DNA of 64,000 nucleotides from Aquimarina brevivitae. GTDB taxonomy: Bacteria > Bacteroidota > Bacteroidia > Flavobacteriales > Flavobacteriaceae. Location of the stretch: positions 1,408,208 to 1,472,207 of the forward strand of contig NZ_SGXE01000001.1 in NCBI RefSeq assembly GCF_004216895.1, written 5' to 3'. The position numbers and the translations under genes were made by a program. How positions within the stretch are numbered: position 1 is the first letter of the stretch; every line of letters begins with the position of its first letter. Shown here piece after piece: positions 25,806 to 32,537 of this stretch. The notes under the pieces are model-generated. The model was not told the origin of the DNA and made no database searches. It saw only the letters and a program-made list of their open reading frames with translations.

Positions 25806-26030
25806 TTAGACGGCTTTTGGTTGACCCTTTTTAATGATATTAATCACTTCTTCGCGTCCTTTTTTCAATCGATTTTCGACCCTTTTAAGTAATTCGTTTT
25901 CTTTTCCGGCTTCAAATTTCAAATCTTCATCTGTAAGTTGCGAAAACTTACTTTTTAATTCTTTCGACTGGTTTGCCCAGTTACCGGTAATCTTGAATGC
26001 CTCATTGGTCTTTTTTTGAGAATTTTCCAT
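25806..26030 (-). CDS. CsbD family stress protein
   Basis: The product has 74 residues from the ATG at 26030; eleven further codons upstream are open but look non-coding. The segment ITGNWANQSKELKSKFSQLTDEDL is the CsbD helix pair with its conserved Trp and the Leu-Thr-Asp-Asp/Glu-Asp-Leu turn. CsbD proteins are general-stress proteins with no known enzymatic role. It stands alone between the SPFH gene and an AraC-type regulator on the minus strand. Confidence 0.85.
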   Translation of the reverse strand: MENSQKKTNEAFKITGNWANQSKELKSKFSQLTDEDLKFEAGKENELLKRVENRLKKGREEVINIIKKGQPKAV

Positions 26031-26130
26031 CTTTTTTAGTTTACACCGTGAATTAATTTTCACAACAATATAAAGATAGAGTAACTATGATCCTTTTTCA
26101 TTACACAAATAAGGGAGAGAATTACATGTA

Positions 26131-26691
26131 TCACACATCTTCAAGATTTCCCCTTCGTTTATTGGCAATCCCTTTATAGAAAGTAGGTGTAAGTCCGGTT
26201 ATTTTTTTGAACTGATTGGATAGATGAGCCACGCTGCTGTAATGCAGTTTGTATGCAATTTCCGTTAAGGATAATTCATCATATAATAAAAGTTCCTTCA
26301 CTTTTTCGATTTTAATCAGAATTATGAATTGCTGAATGGTAATACCTTTTACTTCCGAAAATACATTAGCCAGATAGGTATAATCATATTCCAGTTTTTG
26401 GCTGATAAAGTCTGAATAGCTTACTTTCGGCTGCTCATCGCTGTAGTGTATCATCTCAATAATCACGTTCTTGATACTTTCAACCAATATGCTCTGCTTA
26501 TCGTCTAAGAGTTCAAGACCTGATTTTTTTAGATTGACTTTGAGTTGCTCAAACTGTGTTGAGGTAATGTCTTCTAATATTTCAATAACACCTAAGTCCA
26601 CAACTACATATTCAATGCCTAATTTTTTCAATTCCACCTTTACCATCATCTTACAACGGTGACTTACCATGTATTTTACGTAAAGTTTCAT
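26131..26691 (-). CDS. Short AraC-type transcriptional regulator
   Basis: The protein has 186 residues. The C-terminal half carries the AraC HTH pair (LSLTEIAYKLHYSSVAHLSNQFKKITGLTP) ending FYKG. The N-terminal 90 residues are a compact module beginning with a Cys-containing segment (SHRCKMMVKVELKKLG) that is shared by a group of Bacteroidota regulators. No ligand domain of the classical kind is present. It may control neighbouring stress genes; that is inference only. Confidence 0.85.
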   Translation of the reverse strand: MKLYVKYMVSHRCKMMVKVELKKLGIEYVVVDLGVIEILEDITSTQFEQLKVNLKKSGLELLDDKQSILVESIKNVIIEMIHYSDEQPKVSYSDFISQKLEYDYTYLANVFSEVKGITIQQFIILIKIEKVKELLLYDELSLTEIAYKLHYSSVAHLSNQFKKITGLTPTFYKGIANKRRGNLEDV

Positions 26692-26731
26692 TGTTATGGA
26701 AATTGATAGTTTTTCTAGTTTTTAATTTCGA

Positions 26732-27262
26732 TTAGCCCTCACCATTGACTTGTAGATTTTTATAGGTTTTTTTAGTAATACTAACGGTTATTTGCCAATA
26801 ACAATTCCCTCCATCATCTACCATTACATATTCTTTTTTCCAATCCATTGTCGTCCATTGTGTGGAAGTGCTTCTTGGTGCAGGGGGAAGTTCTAAAATT
26901 TCACAAAATGCATTTATTTCAATTACGTTTTCTCCCTCTTTAGTAAGGTACGGAATATATTGTTTGTAATACTCGTGGAAGCTCTCTTTAACCGGTTTTT
27001 TTAAAAAGTCAAATATGCCATCTTTGATAGCTGTTGACAAAATATCTTGAGCTATGGTGATTTCTTGTTCACTAGGTTCCCATTTTTGATACCCATACTG
27101 CTCAAGTAGCCAGTGGTTGTGCTGAGAGTTAACTAAAACTACTGTTTTATGATCTTTCAACAAGGAGCTTTGTTCCTGATGATTTTCTTTCTTGCAAGTA
27201 GAGCTTTTACAGGAAAGTAAGCAGCAGCAAATTATTAAGGTTAGTTTAAAGCGTATATTCAT
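26732..27262 (-). CDS. Hypothetical lipoprotein (176 aa)
   Basis: The protein has 176 residues with a lipoprotein signal (LTLIICCCLLSC then CKSSTCKKE). The mature part is hydrophilic with no repeats or known domain, except a WLLEQYGYQKW patch and a ENVIEINAFC strand. It is probably a periplasmic or surface lipoprotein. It is followed on the minus strand by the AraC-type gene (26131-26691) after 40 bases. Confidence 0.6.
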   Translation of the reverse strand: MNIRFKLTLIICCCLLSCKSSTCKKENHQEQSSLLKDHKTVVLVNSQHNHWLLEQYGYQKWEPSEQEITIAQDILSTAIKDGIFDFLKKPVKESFHEYYKQYIPYLTKEGENVIEINAFCEILELPPAPRSTSTQWTTMDWKKEYVMVDDGGNCYWQITVSITKKTYKNLQVNGEG

Positions 27263-27385
27263 TTTATAGGTTTTTAAAGTTGTCTGCAGTGGTTGATGAT
27301 GGGATTAAAATCATCAAGTAGTTCAACTCAGGTTTTAAGGGGGTAAGAGAAGATTTTTCAATATTTAGAAATATGAATTAATTTA

Positions 27386-27547
27386 TTAGAATGTCATATC
27401 ATCTACCTCTTCAATTTCGACTTCTGGAAATTGAAATTTCTTGTGGTTTGGGTAGTATTGATTCATGAATTTATAATACGCTCTGACTTCACCTCCTTTG
27501 TCTCCCAATCCATCATTAAAAAAGATTAGCGTATCATTAGGAGCCAT
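27386..27547 (-). CDS. Probable downstream part of a frameshifted gene (53 aa from first ATG)
   Basis: From the ATG at 27547 the frame encodes 53 residues (MAPNDTLIFFNDG...) ending at 27386. The same frame is open further upstream through the stop of the preceding 123-residue gene, giving a continuous sensible reading (GDVERQFIYKIMAPNDTLIF) across the junction. This favours one longer secreted protein broken by a one-base change at the AAAAGGGG run at 27577-27584, rather than two genes. The slippery heptamer A-AAG-GGG is also present, so -1 frameshifting is possible. Confidence 0.5.
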   Translation of the reverse strand: MAPNDTLIFFNDGLGDKGGEVRAYYKFMNQYYPNHKKFQFPEVEIEEVDDMTF

Positions 27548-27570
27548 TATTTTATAAATAAATTGTCGTT

Positions 27571-27942
27571 CTACATCCCCTTTTGTTCGTTTATTTTTTG
27601 AGTAAAATGTTTTTCAAATGAGTAATCACTATTAGCTATTGTTTTTTCAGCTAATTTAGTTGTTCGGATGTGATTTTTCATCGTAAAACTAGTATCTTCT
27701 TTTATTGTAGTTTGCAACTGAATTTCATTACTCTTTTTAGTAATCAGTATTTCATCACGGCGTGTCCACCATTCCATATCCAATTTTACTGCTATTTTAA
27801 TGGTATCCTTTTCAGTCATTTTAGAAGTGAAGTCCGCTAGGTTTTCAGTTAGTTTTAATTCGGATGCATATAATTTGTTGTTATGGTTTGATTTACAGTT
27901 GATAAATAGTATGCATAACAGTATCGCGAGGAAGAATTTCAT
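27571..27942 (-). CDS. Hypothetical lipoprotein (123 aa), probably the upstream part of a frameshifted gene
   Basis: The product has 123 residues with a signal sequence ending in a lipobox-like LFINC (Cys16). The mature part is a charged, beta-rich segment of unknown family. The stop (TAG at 27571-27573) follows three codons after an AAAAGGGG tract. In the -1 frame the reading continues in sense to the stop at 27386, for a total of about 185 residues, the probable ancestral product. No family is recognised. Confidence 0.6.
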   Translation of the reverse strand: MKFFLAILLCILFINCKSNHNNKLYASELKLTENLADFTSKMTEKDTIKIAVKLDMEWWTRRDEILITKKSNEIQLQTTIKEDTSFTMKNHIRTTKLAEKTIANSDYSFEKHFTQKINEQKGM

Positions 27943-28042
27943 TTTAAGCCTGATTTTAATTATTCAAATTGTTGATTAGGATTGACTGTGTCCTCCTGAC
28001 AAAGCTCCGCTTTGAGAATCATAAAAGAATCACTTCAACGTT

Positions 28043-28081
28043 TTCAAAAAAAAAGCGAGCTTCTTTTTTGAAACTCGCTTT
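28043..28081 (-). terminator. Intrinsic terminator (minus strand)
   Basis: Eight-bp arms AAAGCGAG (28052-28059) and its complement (28074-28081) with a T run on the minus strand after the stem. Confidence 0.75.
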
Positions 28082-28107
28082 GTAATTCACTTTTTTGTGA
28101 TTCATTC

Positions 28108-28289
28108 GTGACCTCGGCAGGATTACCTTCGGTGTTCCTTTGTGATCCGTAGTCTAAACGAAAAGTGACAAATCATAGATTTGCACCTTTTTAGTTGTAT
28201 TTCGATCTTTGAACAGGTTCAAATCTCATTCAACTAAAAAAGTCTGCAATATTGCAGACTTTTCGTTCTTAAGTGACCTCGGCAGGATT
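28108..28289. repeat. Direct repeat of the tRNA-Arg 3' end
   Basis: The 17-base word GTGACCTCGGCAGGATT lies at 28108-28124 and again at 28273-28289, where it forms the 3' part of tRNA-Arg on the minus strand. The 165-base spacing contains only the terminator and short words. It is either the remnant of a second tRNA-Arg copy or a trace of site-specific integration at the tRNA; no integrase is nearby. Confidence 0.6.
28236..28264 (-). terminator. Intrinsic terminator after tRNA-Arg
   Basis: A near-perfect palindrome (AAAAGTCTGC and its complement around an AATATT centre) is followed on the minus strand by a T run. It lies 10 bases past the tRNA 3' end. Confidence 0.8.
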
Positions 28290-28347
28290 CAAACCTGCAA
28301 CCTCTTGAGCCGTAATCAAGTGCACTATTCAGTTATGCTACGAGGCC
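28274..28347 (-). tRNA. tRNA-Arg (anticodon ACG)
   Basis: Seventy-four bases on the minus strand fold into a full cloverleaf. The 7-bp acceptor stem pairs GGCCTCG with CGAGGTC (one G-U). The D-stem GCAT/GTGC, the anticodon stem CTTGA/TCAAG and the T-stem GCAGG/CCTGC all pair. The anticodon loop TTACGGC gives anticodon ACG, for Arg. CCA is not encoded. A terminator follows on the minus strand. Confidence 0.95.
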
Positions 28348-28457
28348 GTTTTACTAATGCGGGTGCAAATATAGGTGTTTTTATAAAAAACCCAAAGGCT
28401 TAGCCTAATAATTTAATTTTTATGTTTTGTCCTAAAATAAAGTTGACTTTATAAACT

Positions 28458-28465
28458 TATATTTG
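28458..28465 (+). promoter_or_regulatory. -7 promoter box of apt
   Basis: TATATTTG matches the Bacteroidota -7 consensus TAnnTTTG and lies 18 bases before the ATG at 28484, so the first transcribed base would be near 28470. This excludes the earlier in-frame ATG at 28463 as the start. Confidence 0.65.
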
Positions 28466-28483
28466 ATGATAAACACAAACACT

Positions 28484-28996
28484 ATGGATTTAGAGCAATT
28501 GATAAGAGATGTCCCTGATTTCCCGAAACCAGGCATCGTATTTAAAGATATTACTCCGCTTTTAGCGAATGCTAAAGCACTTTCGTTTGCTGCCGATACC
28601 CTTGCAAAATCAATTGATGATGATCAAAAAATAGATAAGGTAATTGGTATTGAATCCAGAGGGTTTATCCTGGGGCCTATGATTGCTGAGCGCCTAAACG
28701 CAGGGTTTATTCCTGTGCGAAAAAAAGGGAAGTTACCTTTTACAGTAGTCTCCAAGACGTATCAATTAGAGTATGGAGAAGATACATTAGAAATACATAC
28801 TGATGCTATTCAACAAGGCGATCGTGTATTGATCCACGATGATGTATTGGCAACTGGAGGTACTGCACAGGCAGTTTGTGAATTAGTAAACTCCTGTGGG
28901 GGTATTATTGTAGGGTGTAATTTTATTATGGAATTGAGTTTTTTAAACGGAAGAGCAAAGTTACCTTCCGAGCTAAAAGCATTAATAACCTACTGA
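28484..28996 (+). CDS. apt: Adenine phosphoribosyltransferase
   Basis: The product has 170 residues from the ATG at 28484 (chosen because the -7 promoter box lies over the upstream Met). The PRPP-binding loop VLIHDDVLATGGTA (acidic pair followed by the Gly-Thr turn) and the FPKPGIVFKDITPLL opening are diagnostic. The enzyme condenses adenine with PRPP to give AMP, a purine salvage step. Length is standard. It ends just before a weak hairpin at 29001. Confidence 0.95.
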   Translation: MDLEQLIRDVPDFPKPGIVFKDITPLLANAKALSFAADTLAKSIDDDQKIDKVIGIESRGFILGPMIAERLNAGFIPVRKKGKLPFTVVSKTYQLEYGEDTLEIHTDAIQQGDRVLIHDDVLATGGTAQAVCELVNSCGGIIVGCNFIMELSFLNGRAKLPSELKALITY

Positions 28997-29000
28997 TGAA

Positions 29001-29032
29001 AAAAGAAAGCCCTTAGACTGTTGCCAAGGGCT
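29001..29032 (-). terminator. Hairpin terminator, mainly for the minus-strand gene at 29068-29883
   Basis: Seven-bp arms AGCCCTT (29008-29014) and AAGGGCT (29026-29032); on the minus strand the stem is followed by a TTTCTTTTTT tract. The plus-strand side lacks a T run, so the terminator acts mainly for the minus-strand gene. Confidence 0.65.
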
Positions 29033-29067
29033 CTCCATAACTCAAATAATATATAATAAGGAATAAC

Positions 29068-29883
29068 TTACTGTTTGGTGGTGGCTATTATTGCGCCATC
29101 CTTAGCTTTATCACCATAAATACTTATGGCAGTTGCTGGGTTTAAGAAATCTACAACATCTAATCTCTCTGCCTTAGCCATTTTGTCCAGTGTTATAAAA
29201 TCAGACTCTTTACCATCAATGATAATTAATTTATCAATTTCAGGATTATCAACAAATTGATATTTTTTCGATCCTTGGCCCCAGGAATTTCCTAAATTTT
29301 GACCTTTGAAGACAAAGTTTCCATTTTCATCTTGCTCAAATTTGAAGGAGTTCATAATTTGATCTTTTAACTGTTGAACATTCACGCCATTGCCCAAAAA
29401 GATGGAATCTATGTCTTTATCAAAGTCAAAATCAAAAGCAAAGCTGTGCTTTTTGAGTAAGCTATCCATGTCAATAGGAGCTTTGGAGAATCCTGCCTGA
29501 TTCTTCCATGCCAAGATGTCAAACATTCCGGTATTGGTGATAAAGAGGTTACCTTTTTTATACCCAAGTTCTACTTCGGAGATTGGTACATTAGATGAGG
29601 AAGAATAGTGACTTTTTGCTTTGCCGCGCTGCAAGATCAAGCTTAGGCTTGTGATTTCACCAGCATCATTATATGCAACATTTTCAATAATTAAATCAAT
29701 ACCATTTTCTGCAAAGAAAGCGGTTAGGTCCTCTAATTCCTTTTCAGTGGTATCTTTGTTAATGATAGCGGTTACATCATCTTCCTGCACCGCTGTTACA
29801 TTAGGGCTAATCTGCATAGTCGTAAATGCAGTTAGAGAAAGCATACCTAGTACGCTTGCTCCTATCATAATCCATTTTTTCAT
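29068..29883 (-). CDS. Secreted protein with TonB-plug-like C-terminus
   Basis: The product has 271 residues from the ATG at 29883 (the preceding open codons are not part of a signal). A signal peptide (MKKWIMIGASVLGMLSLTAF) precedes a beta-rich mature part. The C-terminal 50 residues (DKLIIIDGKESDF, then IYGDKAKDGAIIATTK) match the plug-like tail seen at the end of many Bacteroidota BlaR1-type sensors and TonB-receptor plugs. No membrane peptidase domain is present. The function is unknown; an envelope role linked to such sensors is possible. Confidence 0.7.
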   Translation of the reverse strand: MKKWIMIGASVLGMLSLTAFTTMQISPNVTAVQEDDVTAIINKDTTEKELEDLTAFFAENGIDLIIENVAYNDAGEITSLSLILQRGKAKSHYSSSSNVPISEVELGYKKGNLFITNTGMFDILAWKNQAGFSKAPIDMDSLLKKHSFAFDFDFDKDIDSIFLGNGVNVQQLKDQIMNSFKFEQDENGNFVFKGQNLGNSWGQGSKKYQFVDNPEIDKLIIIDGKESDFITLDKMAKAERLDVVDFLNPATAISIYGDKAKDGAIIATTKQ

Positions 29884-29972
29884 AACTAAGTAACATTTTT
29901 TAATTACCAATAGTTGGTATATCAAAAACATACCTTAAATACGACTCAAAATTAAAAGTGTTGCAAAAAAAA

Positions 29973-30122
29973 TTATAACGCTCTTTTAGTGACGTATAGT
30001 TTCCATCCAAAGATCAGCATTTGCAGCTTTGAGGCTTTACTTAGATCAACGCCTTGTTGTGTTAAACTAGGTAGTATAGCTTTGTTTACTTTAGCGAGCC
30101 AAGTGAATACATTTTTTTTCAC
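29973..30122 (-). CDS. Small conserved flavobacterial protein with GTG start (49 aa)
   Basis: A GTG at 30122 opens a 49-codon frame ending in TAA at 29973. The text (VNKAILPSLTQQGVDLSKASK, then LQMLIFGWKLYVTKRAL) resembles a short Bacteroidota protein often mislabelled SsrA-binding protein. It is too short to be SmpB. The sequence is basic with a hydrophobic Leu/Ile/Trp stretch. The function is unknown. It lies between the plug-like gene and the calcium antiporter gene. Confidence 0.65.
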   Translation of the reverse strand: MKKNVFTWLAKVNKAILPSLTQQGVDLSKASKLQMLIFGWKLYVTKRAL

Positions 30123-30246
30123 GGTGAGTTGGTTTGTTGGTTAATATGATCAAAATTAATCAATTTTAAATACTTCATGAAATTTGAGTAAAATGTAAGG
30201 CTTTGCTGGCTACAAGTTTTATATTGCGCTATCAAAAATAACAACG

Positions 30247-31197
30247 ATGTTTCTGAGTATTGTATACGTATTAATTGGATTTGTGTTACTAGTAGTAGGA
30301 GGGGAGTATTTGGTTCGCTCCTCTGTGGCACTGTCTTTTAAATTGAAATTATCCAAGATGGTCATAGGGCTTACGGTGGTATCTTTTGCTACTTCGGCCC
30401 CTGAGTTATTAGTGAGTCTGCAAGCTGCCTTAAACGGACTTTCGGACATTTCTTTGGGTAATGTCGTAGGGTCCAATATTGCTAACATTGGATTGGTTCT
30501 AGGAATTACTGCAATAATTGGTCCATTAACAGTAGATAAAGACTTTTATCGCTTCAATTGGCCGGTGATGATGCTATTGTCCATTGTATTATATCTGTTT
30601 TTGATCAATGATGGTGTACTTTCACGTATCGAGGGTATGATTCTATTTGTGGCTTTGATTTTATATATGGTGCTGTTGATTATGAGATCAAGAAGAGCCT
30701 CGGCTATTGCGGTCGAAGAGGTAGATGATGCCTTGCAGAAGACTTCAGCATTTAAAATTGTTATTTGGTTATTGATTGGAGCAGCGGCTTTATATTTCGG
30801 ATCAGAATTATTAGTAAAAGGCGCCGAAACAATTGCAACCAGTATGGGTGTCAGTGAAGGCGTGATTGCAGTAACGTTGATCGCAGTAGGTACTAGTGTG
30901 CCAGAACTAGCGGCTTCTGTAATTGCAGCTTTAAAACAAGAAAAGGCGATCTCCTTAGGTAATTTAATAGGTTCCAATATCTTTAACATAGCATCGGTGT
31001 TGGGGTTAACCTCGTTAATACAACCTATAGCGATAAAAGATCAGGCACTGATGGGTGTCAATATATTTTGGATGCTTGGTTTTGCGTTTATTTTGATTCC
31101 TATTGCATTTATACCAAAGTTTTTAGTGATCGGTCGTGTCAAAGGAATTGTCATATTTGGAGCCTATGTGATTTTTGTGTCTCTGGTATTTTTATAA
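30247..31197 (+). CDS. Calcium/sodium antiporter (YrbG-type CaCA exchanger)
   Basis: The protein has 316 residues with ten hydrophobic segments in two repeated halves. The alpha-repeat signatures are present twice: SFATSAPELLVSLQAAL (with the conserved acidic residue) near residue 48 and SVPELAASVIAALKQEKAIS in the second half, each followed by the GN-V/L-GSNI motif (GNVVGSNIANIGL and GNLIGSNIFNIASV). This is the CaCA superfamily; YrbG members exchange Ca2+ for Na+. The terminator at 31234 follows. Function in Ca2+ or Na+ homeostasis is inferred. Confidence 0.92.
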   Translation: MFLSIVYVLIGFVLLVVGGEYLVRSSVALSFKLKLSKMVIGLTVVSFATSAPELLVSLQAALNGLSDISLGNVVGSNIANIGLVLGITAIIGPLTVDKDFYRFNWPVMMLLSIVLYLFLINDGVLSRIEGMILFVALILYMVLLIMRSRRASAIAVEEVDDALQKTSAFKIVIWLLIGAAALYFGSELLVKGAETIATSMGVSEGVIAVTLIAVGTSVPELAASVIAALKQEKAISLGNLIGSNIFNIASVLGLTSLIQPIAIKDQALMGVNIFWMLGFAFILIPIAFIPKFLVIGRVKGIVIFGAYVIFVSLVFL

Positions 31198-31233
31198 AAG
31201 CCTCTTGGATACATTTATAAGTATTTCAATATT

Positions 31234-31270
31234 AAAAAAACGCCTTTAAGAAAAAATCTTAAAGGCGTTT
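31234..31270. terminator. Bidirectional intrinsic terminator
   Basis: Perfect 14-bp arms (31238-31251 and 31257-31270) between the convergent antiporter and type II glutamine synthetase genes; T-rich or A-rich flanks serve both directions. Confidence 0.85.
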
Positions 31271-31292
31271 GCGTTTAACCGTGGTTAGTGTT

Positions 31293-32315
31293 TTATGCCA
31301 TAACAGCTTCTACGTTTGCTGTTTTAACCGTTTTAATGATTCTACCTGCAATTTTATAAGGATCACCGTTAGATGAAGGACGTCTGTCTTCTAACCAACC
31401 TTTCCATCCTCGCTCTACGGTCATAATTGGAATTCTAATAGAAGCACCTCTGTCAGATACTCCATAGGAGAATTCGGTTATTGATTGCGTTTCGTGCTTA
31501 CCAGTTAAGCGTTTGTCATTATCTGCTCCATATACGTCAATATGCTCCTTAACTAATGGTCTAAAAGCTTCACAAATAGTTTCGTATACTTCTTTAGAAC
31601 CACAAGTTCTTAAGACTTCATTAGAGAAGTTAGCGTGCATACCTGATCCATTCCAGTCTGTATCACCAAGTGGTTTTGGATGCCAGTTAATCGCTAAACC
31701 ATATTTTTCTCCAATTCTTTCTAAAATATAACGTGCAATCCAAATTTGATCTCCAGCAGCTTTTGCTCCTTTTGCAAAAACCTGAAATTCCCACTGTCCT
31801 GCAGCAACCTCACCATTGATTCCTTCTACATTAATTCCTGCGTCTAGACACTGATCCAAATGCTCTTCAACGATTTCTCTTCCAAATGCATTTTTGGCAC
31901 CCACTGAACAGTAAAACTGTCCTTGAGGTGTTTGATCCCTTGGAAACCCTAATGGTAAATTGGTTTCTGGATCCCATAAGAAATATTCTTGTTCAAAGCC
32001 AAACCAAAAATCGTTATCGTCATCGTCGATCATAGCACGTCCATTGGTCTCATGAGGCGTACCATCTGCATTTAATACTTCAGTCATTACCAAGTATCCA
32101 TTTCTTCGATCCGGATCCGGAAAAATGGCTACAGGCTTTAATAAGCAGTCTGAAGAGTTACCTTCTGCTTGTCGAGTTGAGCTTCCGTCAAAAGACCACA
32201 TTGGGCAGTCCTCTAATTTTCCGCTAAAATTTTCTTCAATCTTAGTTTTACTTCTAAGGTTTGCTGTCGGTTTGTATCCATCTAACCAGATGTACTCTAA
32301 TTTGGCTTTACTCAT
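31293..32315 (-). CDS. Type II (eukaryote-like) glutamine synthetase
   Basis: The product has 340 residues from the ATG at 32315; an upstream frame extension of 14 codons is less likely as the -7 box lies above it. The motif string is that of GSII: YIWLDGY, FDGSSTRQAEG, WFGFEQEYFLWD, GINGEVAAGQWEFQV and the C-terminal RGASIRIP. The enzyme makes glutamine from glutamate, ammonia and ATP. The catalytic residues of the family are all visible. It is divergent from the type III enzyme gene at 32538, from which it is separated by a 222-base promoter region. Confidence 0.95.
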   Translation of the reverse strand: MSKAKLEYIWLDGYKPTANLRSKTKIEENFSGKLEDCPMWSFDGSSTRQAEGNSSDCLLKPVAIFPDPDRRNGYLVMTEVLNADGTPHETNGRAMIDDDDNDFWFGFEQEYFLWDPETNLPLGFPRDQTPQGQFYCSVGAKNAFGREIVEEHLDQCLDAGINVEGINGEVAAGQWEFQVFAKGAKAAGDQIWIARYILERIGEKYGLAINWHPKPLGDTDWNGSGMHANFSNEVLRTCGSKEVYETICEAFRPLVKEHIDVYGADNDKRLTGKHETQSITEFSYGVSDRGASIRIPIMTVERGWKGWLEDRRPSSNGDPYKIAGRIIKTVKTANVEAVMA

Positions 32316-32354
32316 AATTTTTTGATTAAATAAGTTGAACGCTTTCTTGGTGTA

Positions 32355-32362
32355 CAAAGATA
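32355..32362 (-). promoter_or_regulatory. -7 promoter box of the type II glutamine synthetase gene
   Basis: TATCTTTG on the minus strand, matching TAnnTTTG, about 40 bases before the ATG. Confidence 0.55.
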
Positions 32363-32511
32363 AATTTTCTTTTCACATGATAAAAAAAATAGGGGTTTAA
32401 AGCTTGATTTTGAAGTTGGATTTGTAATAACCCTATTTTTAAAGGGGGTGTAATGATTTTTATTTAAAAATTAGAAGTTTAAATTTTCGATTCTACAATA
32501 GAAACTTATTT

Positions 32512-32519
32512 TATATTTG
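32512..32519 (+). promoter_or_regulatory. -7 promoter box of the type III glutamine synthetase gene
   Basis: TATATTTG matching TAnnTTTG, 18 bases before the ATG at 32538; expected first base near 32524, giving a short leader. Confidence 0.6.
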
Positions 32520-32537
32520 TAAAAAACAATATTCATT

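Larger units (their letters stand above)
27943..28273. other. 331-base gap with terminators and a duplicated tRNA 3' fragment
   Basis: It contains two minus-strand terminator hairpins (28043-28081 and 28236-28264) and, between them, a second copy of the 3' end of the tRNA-Arg gene (28108-28124). I see no protein-coding frame; the open frame reading through the tRNA on the plus strand is a shadow. Confidence 0.6.

Noticed and set aside
28209-28403. Open frame of 64 codons on the plus strand at the tRNA-Arg
   Set aside because: It runs through the complement of the tRNA gene and its terminator; no support as a protein.
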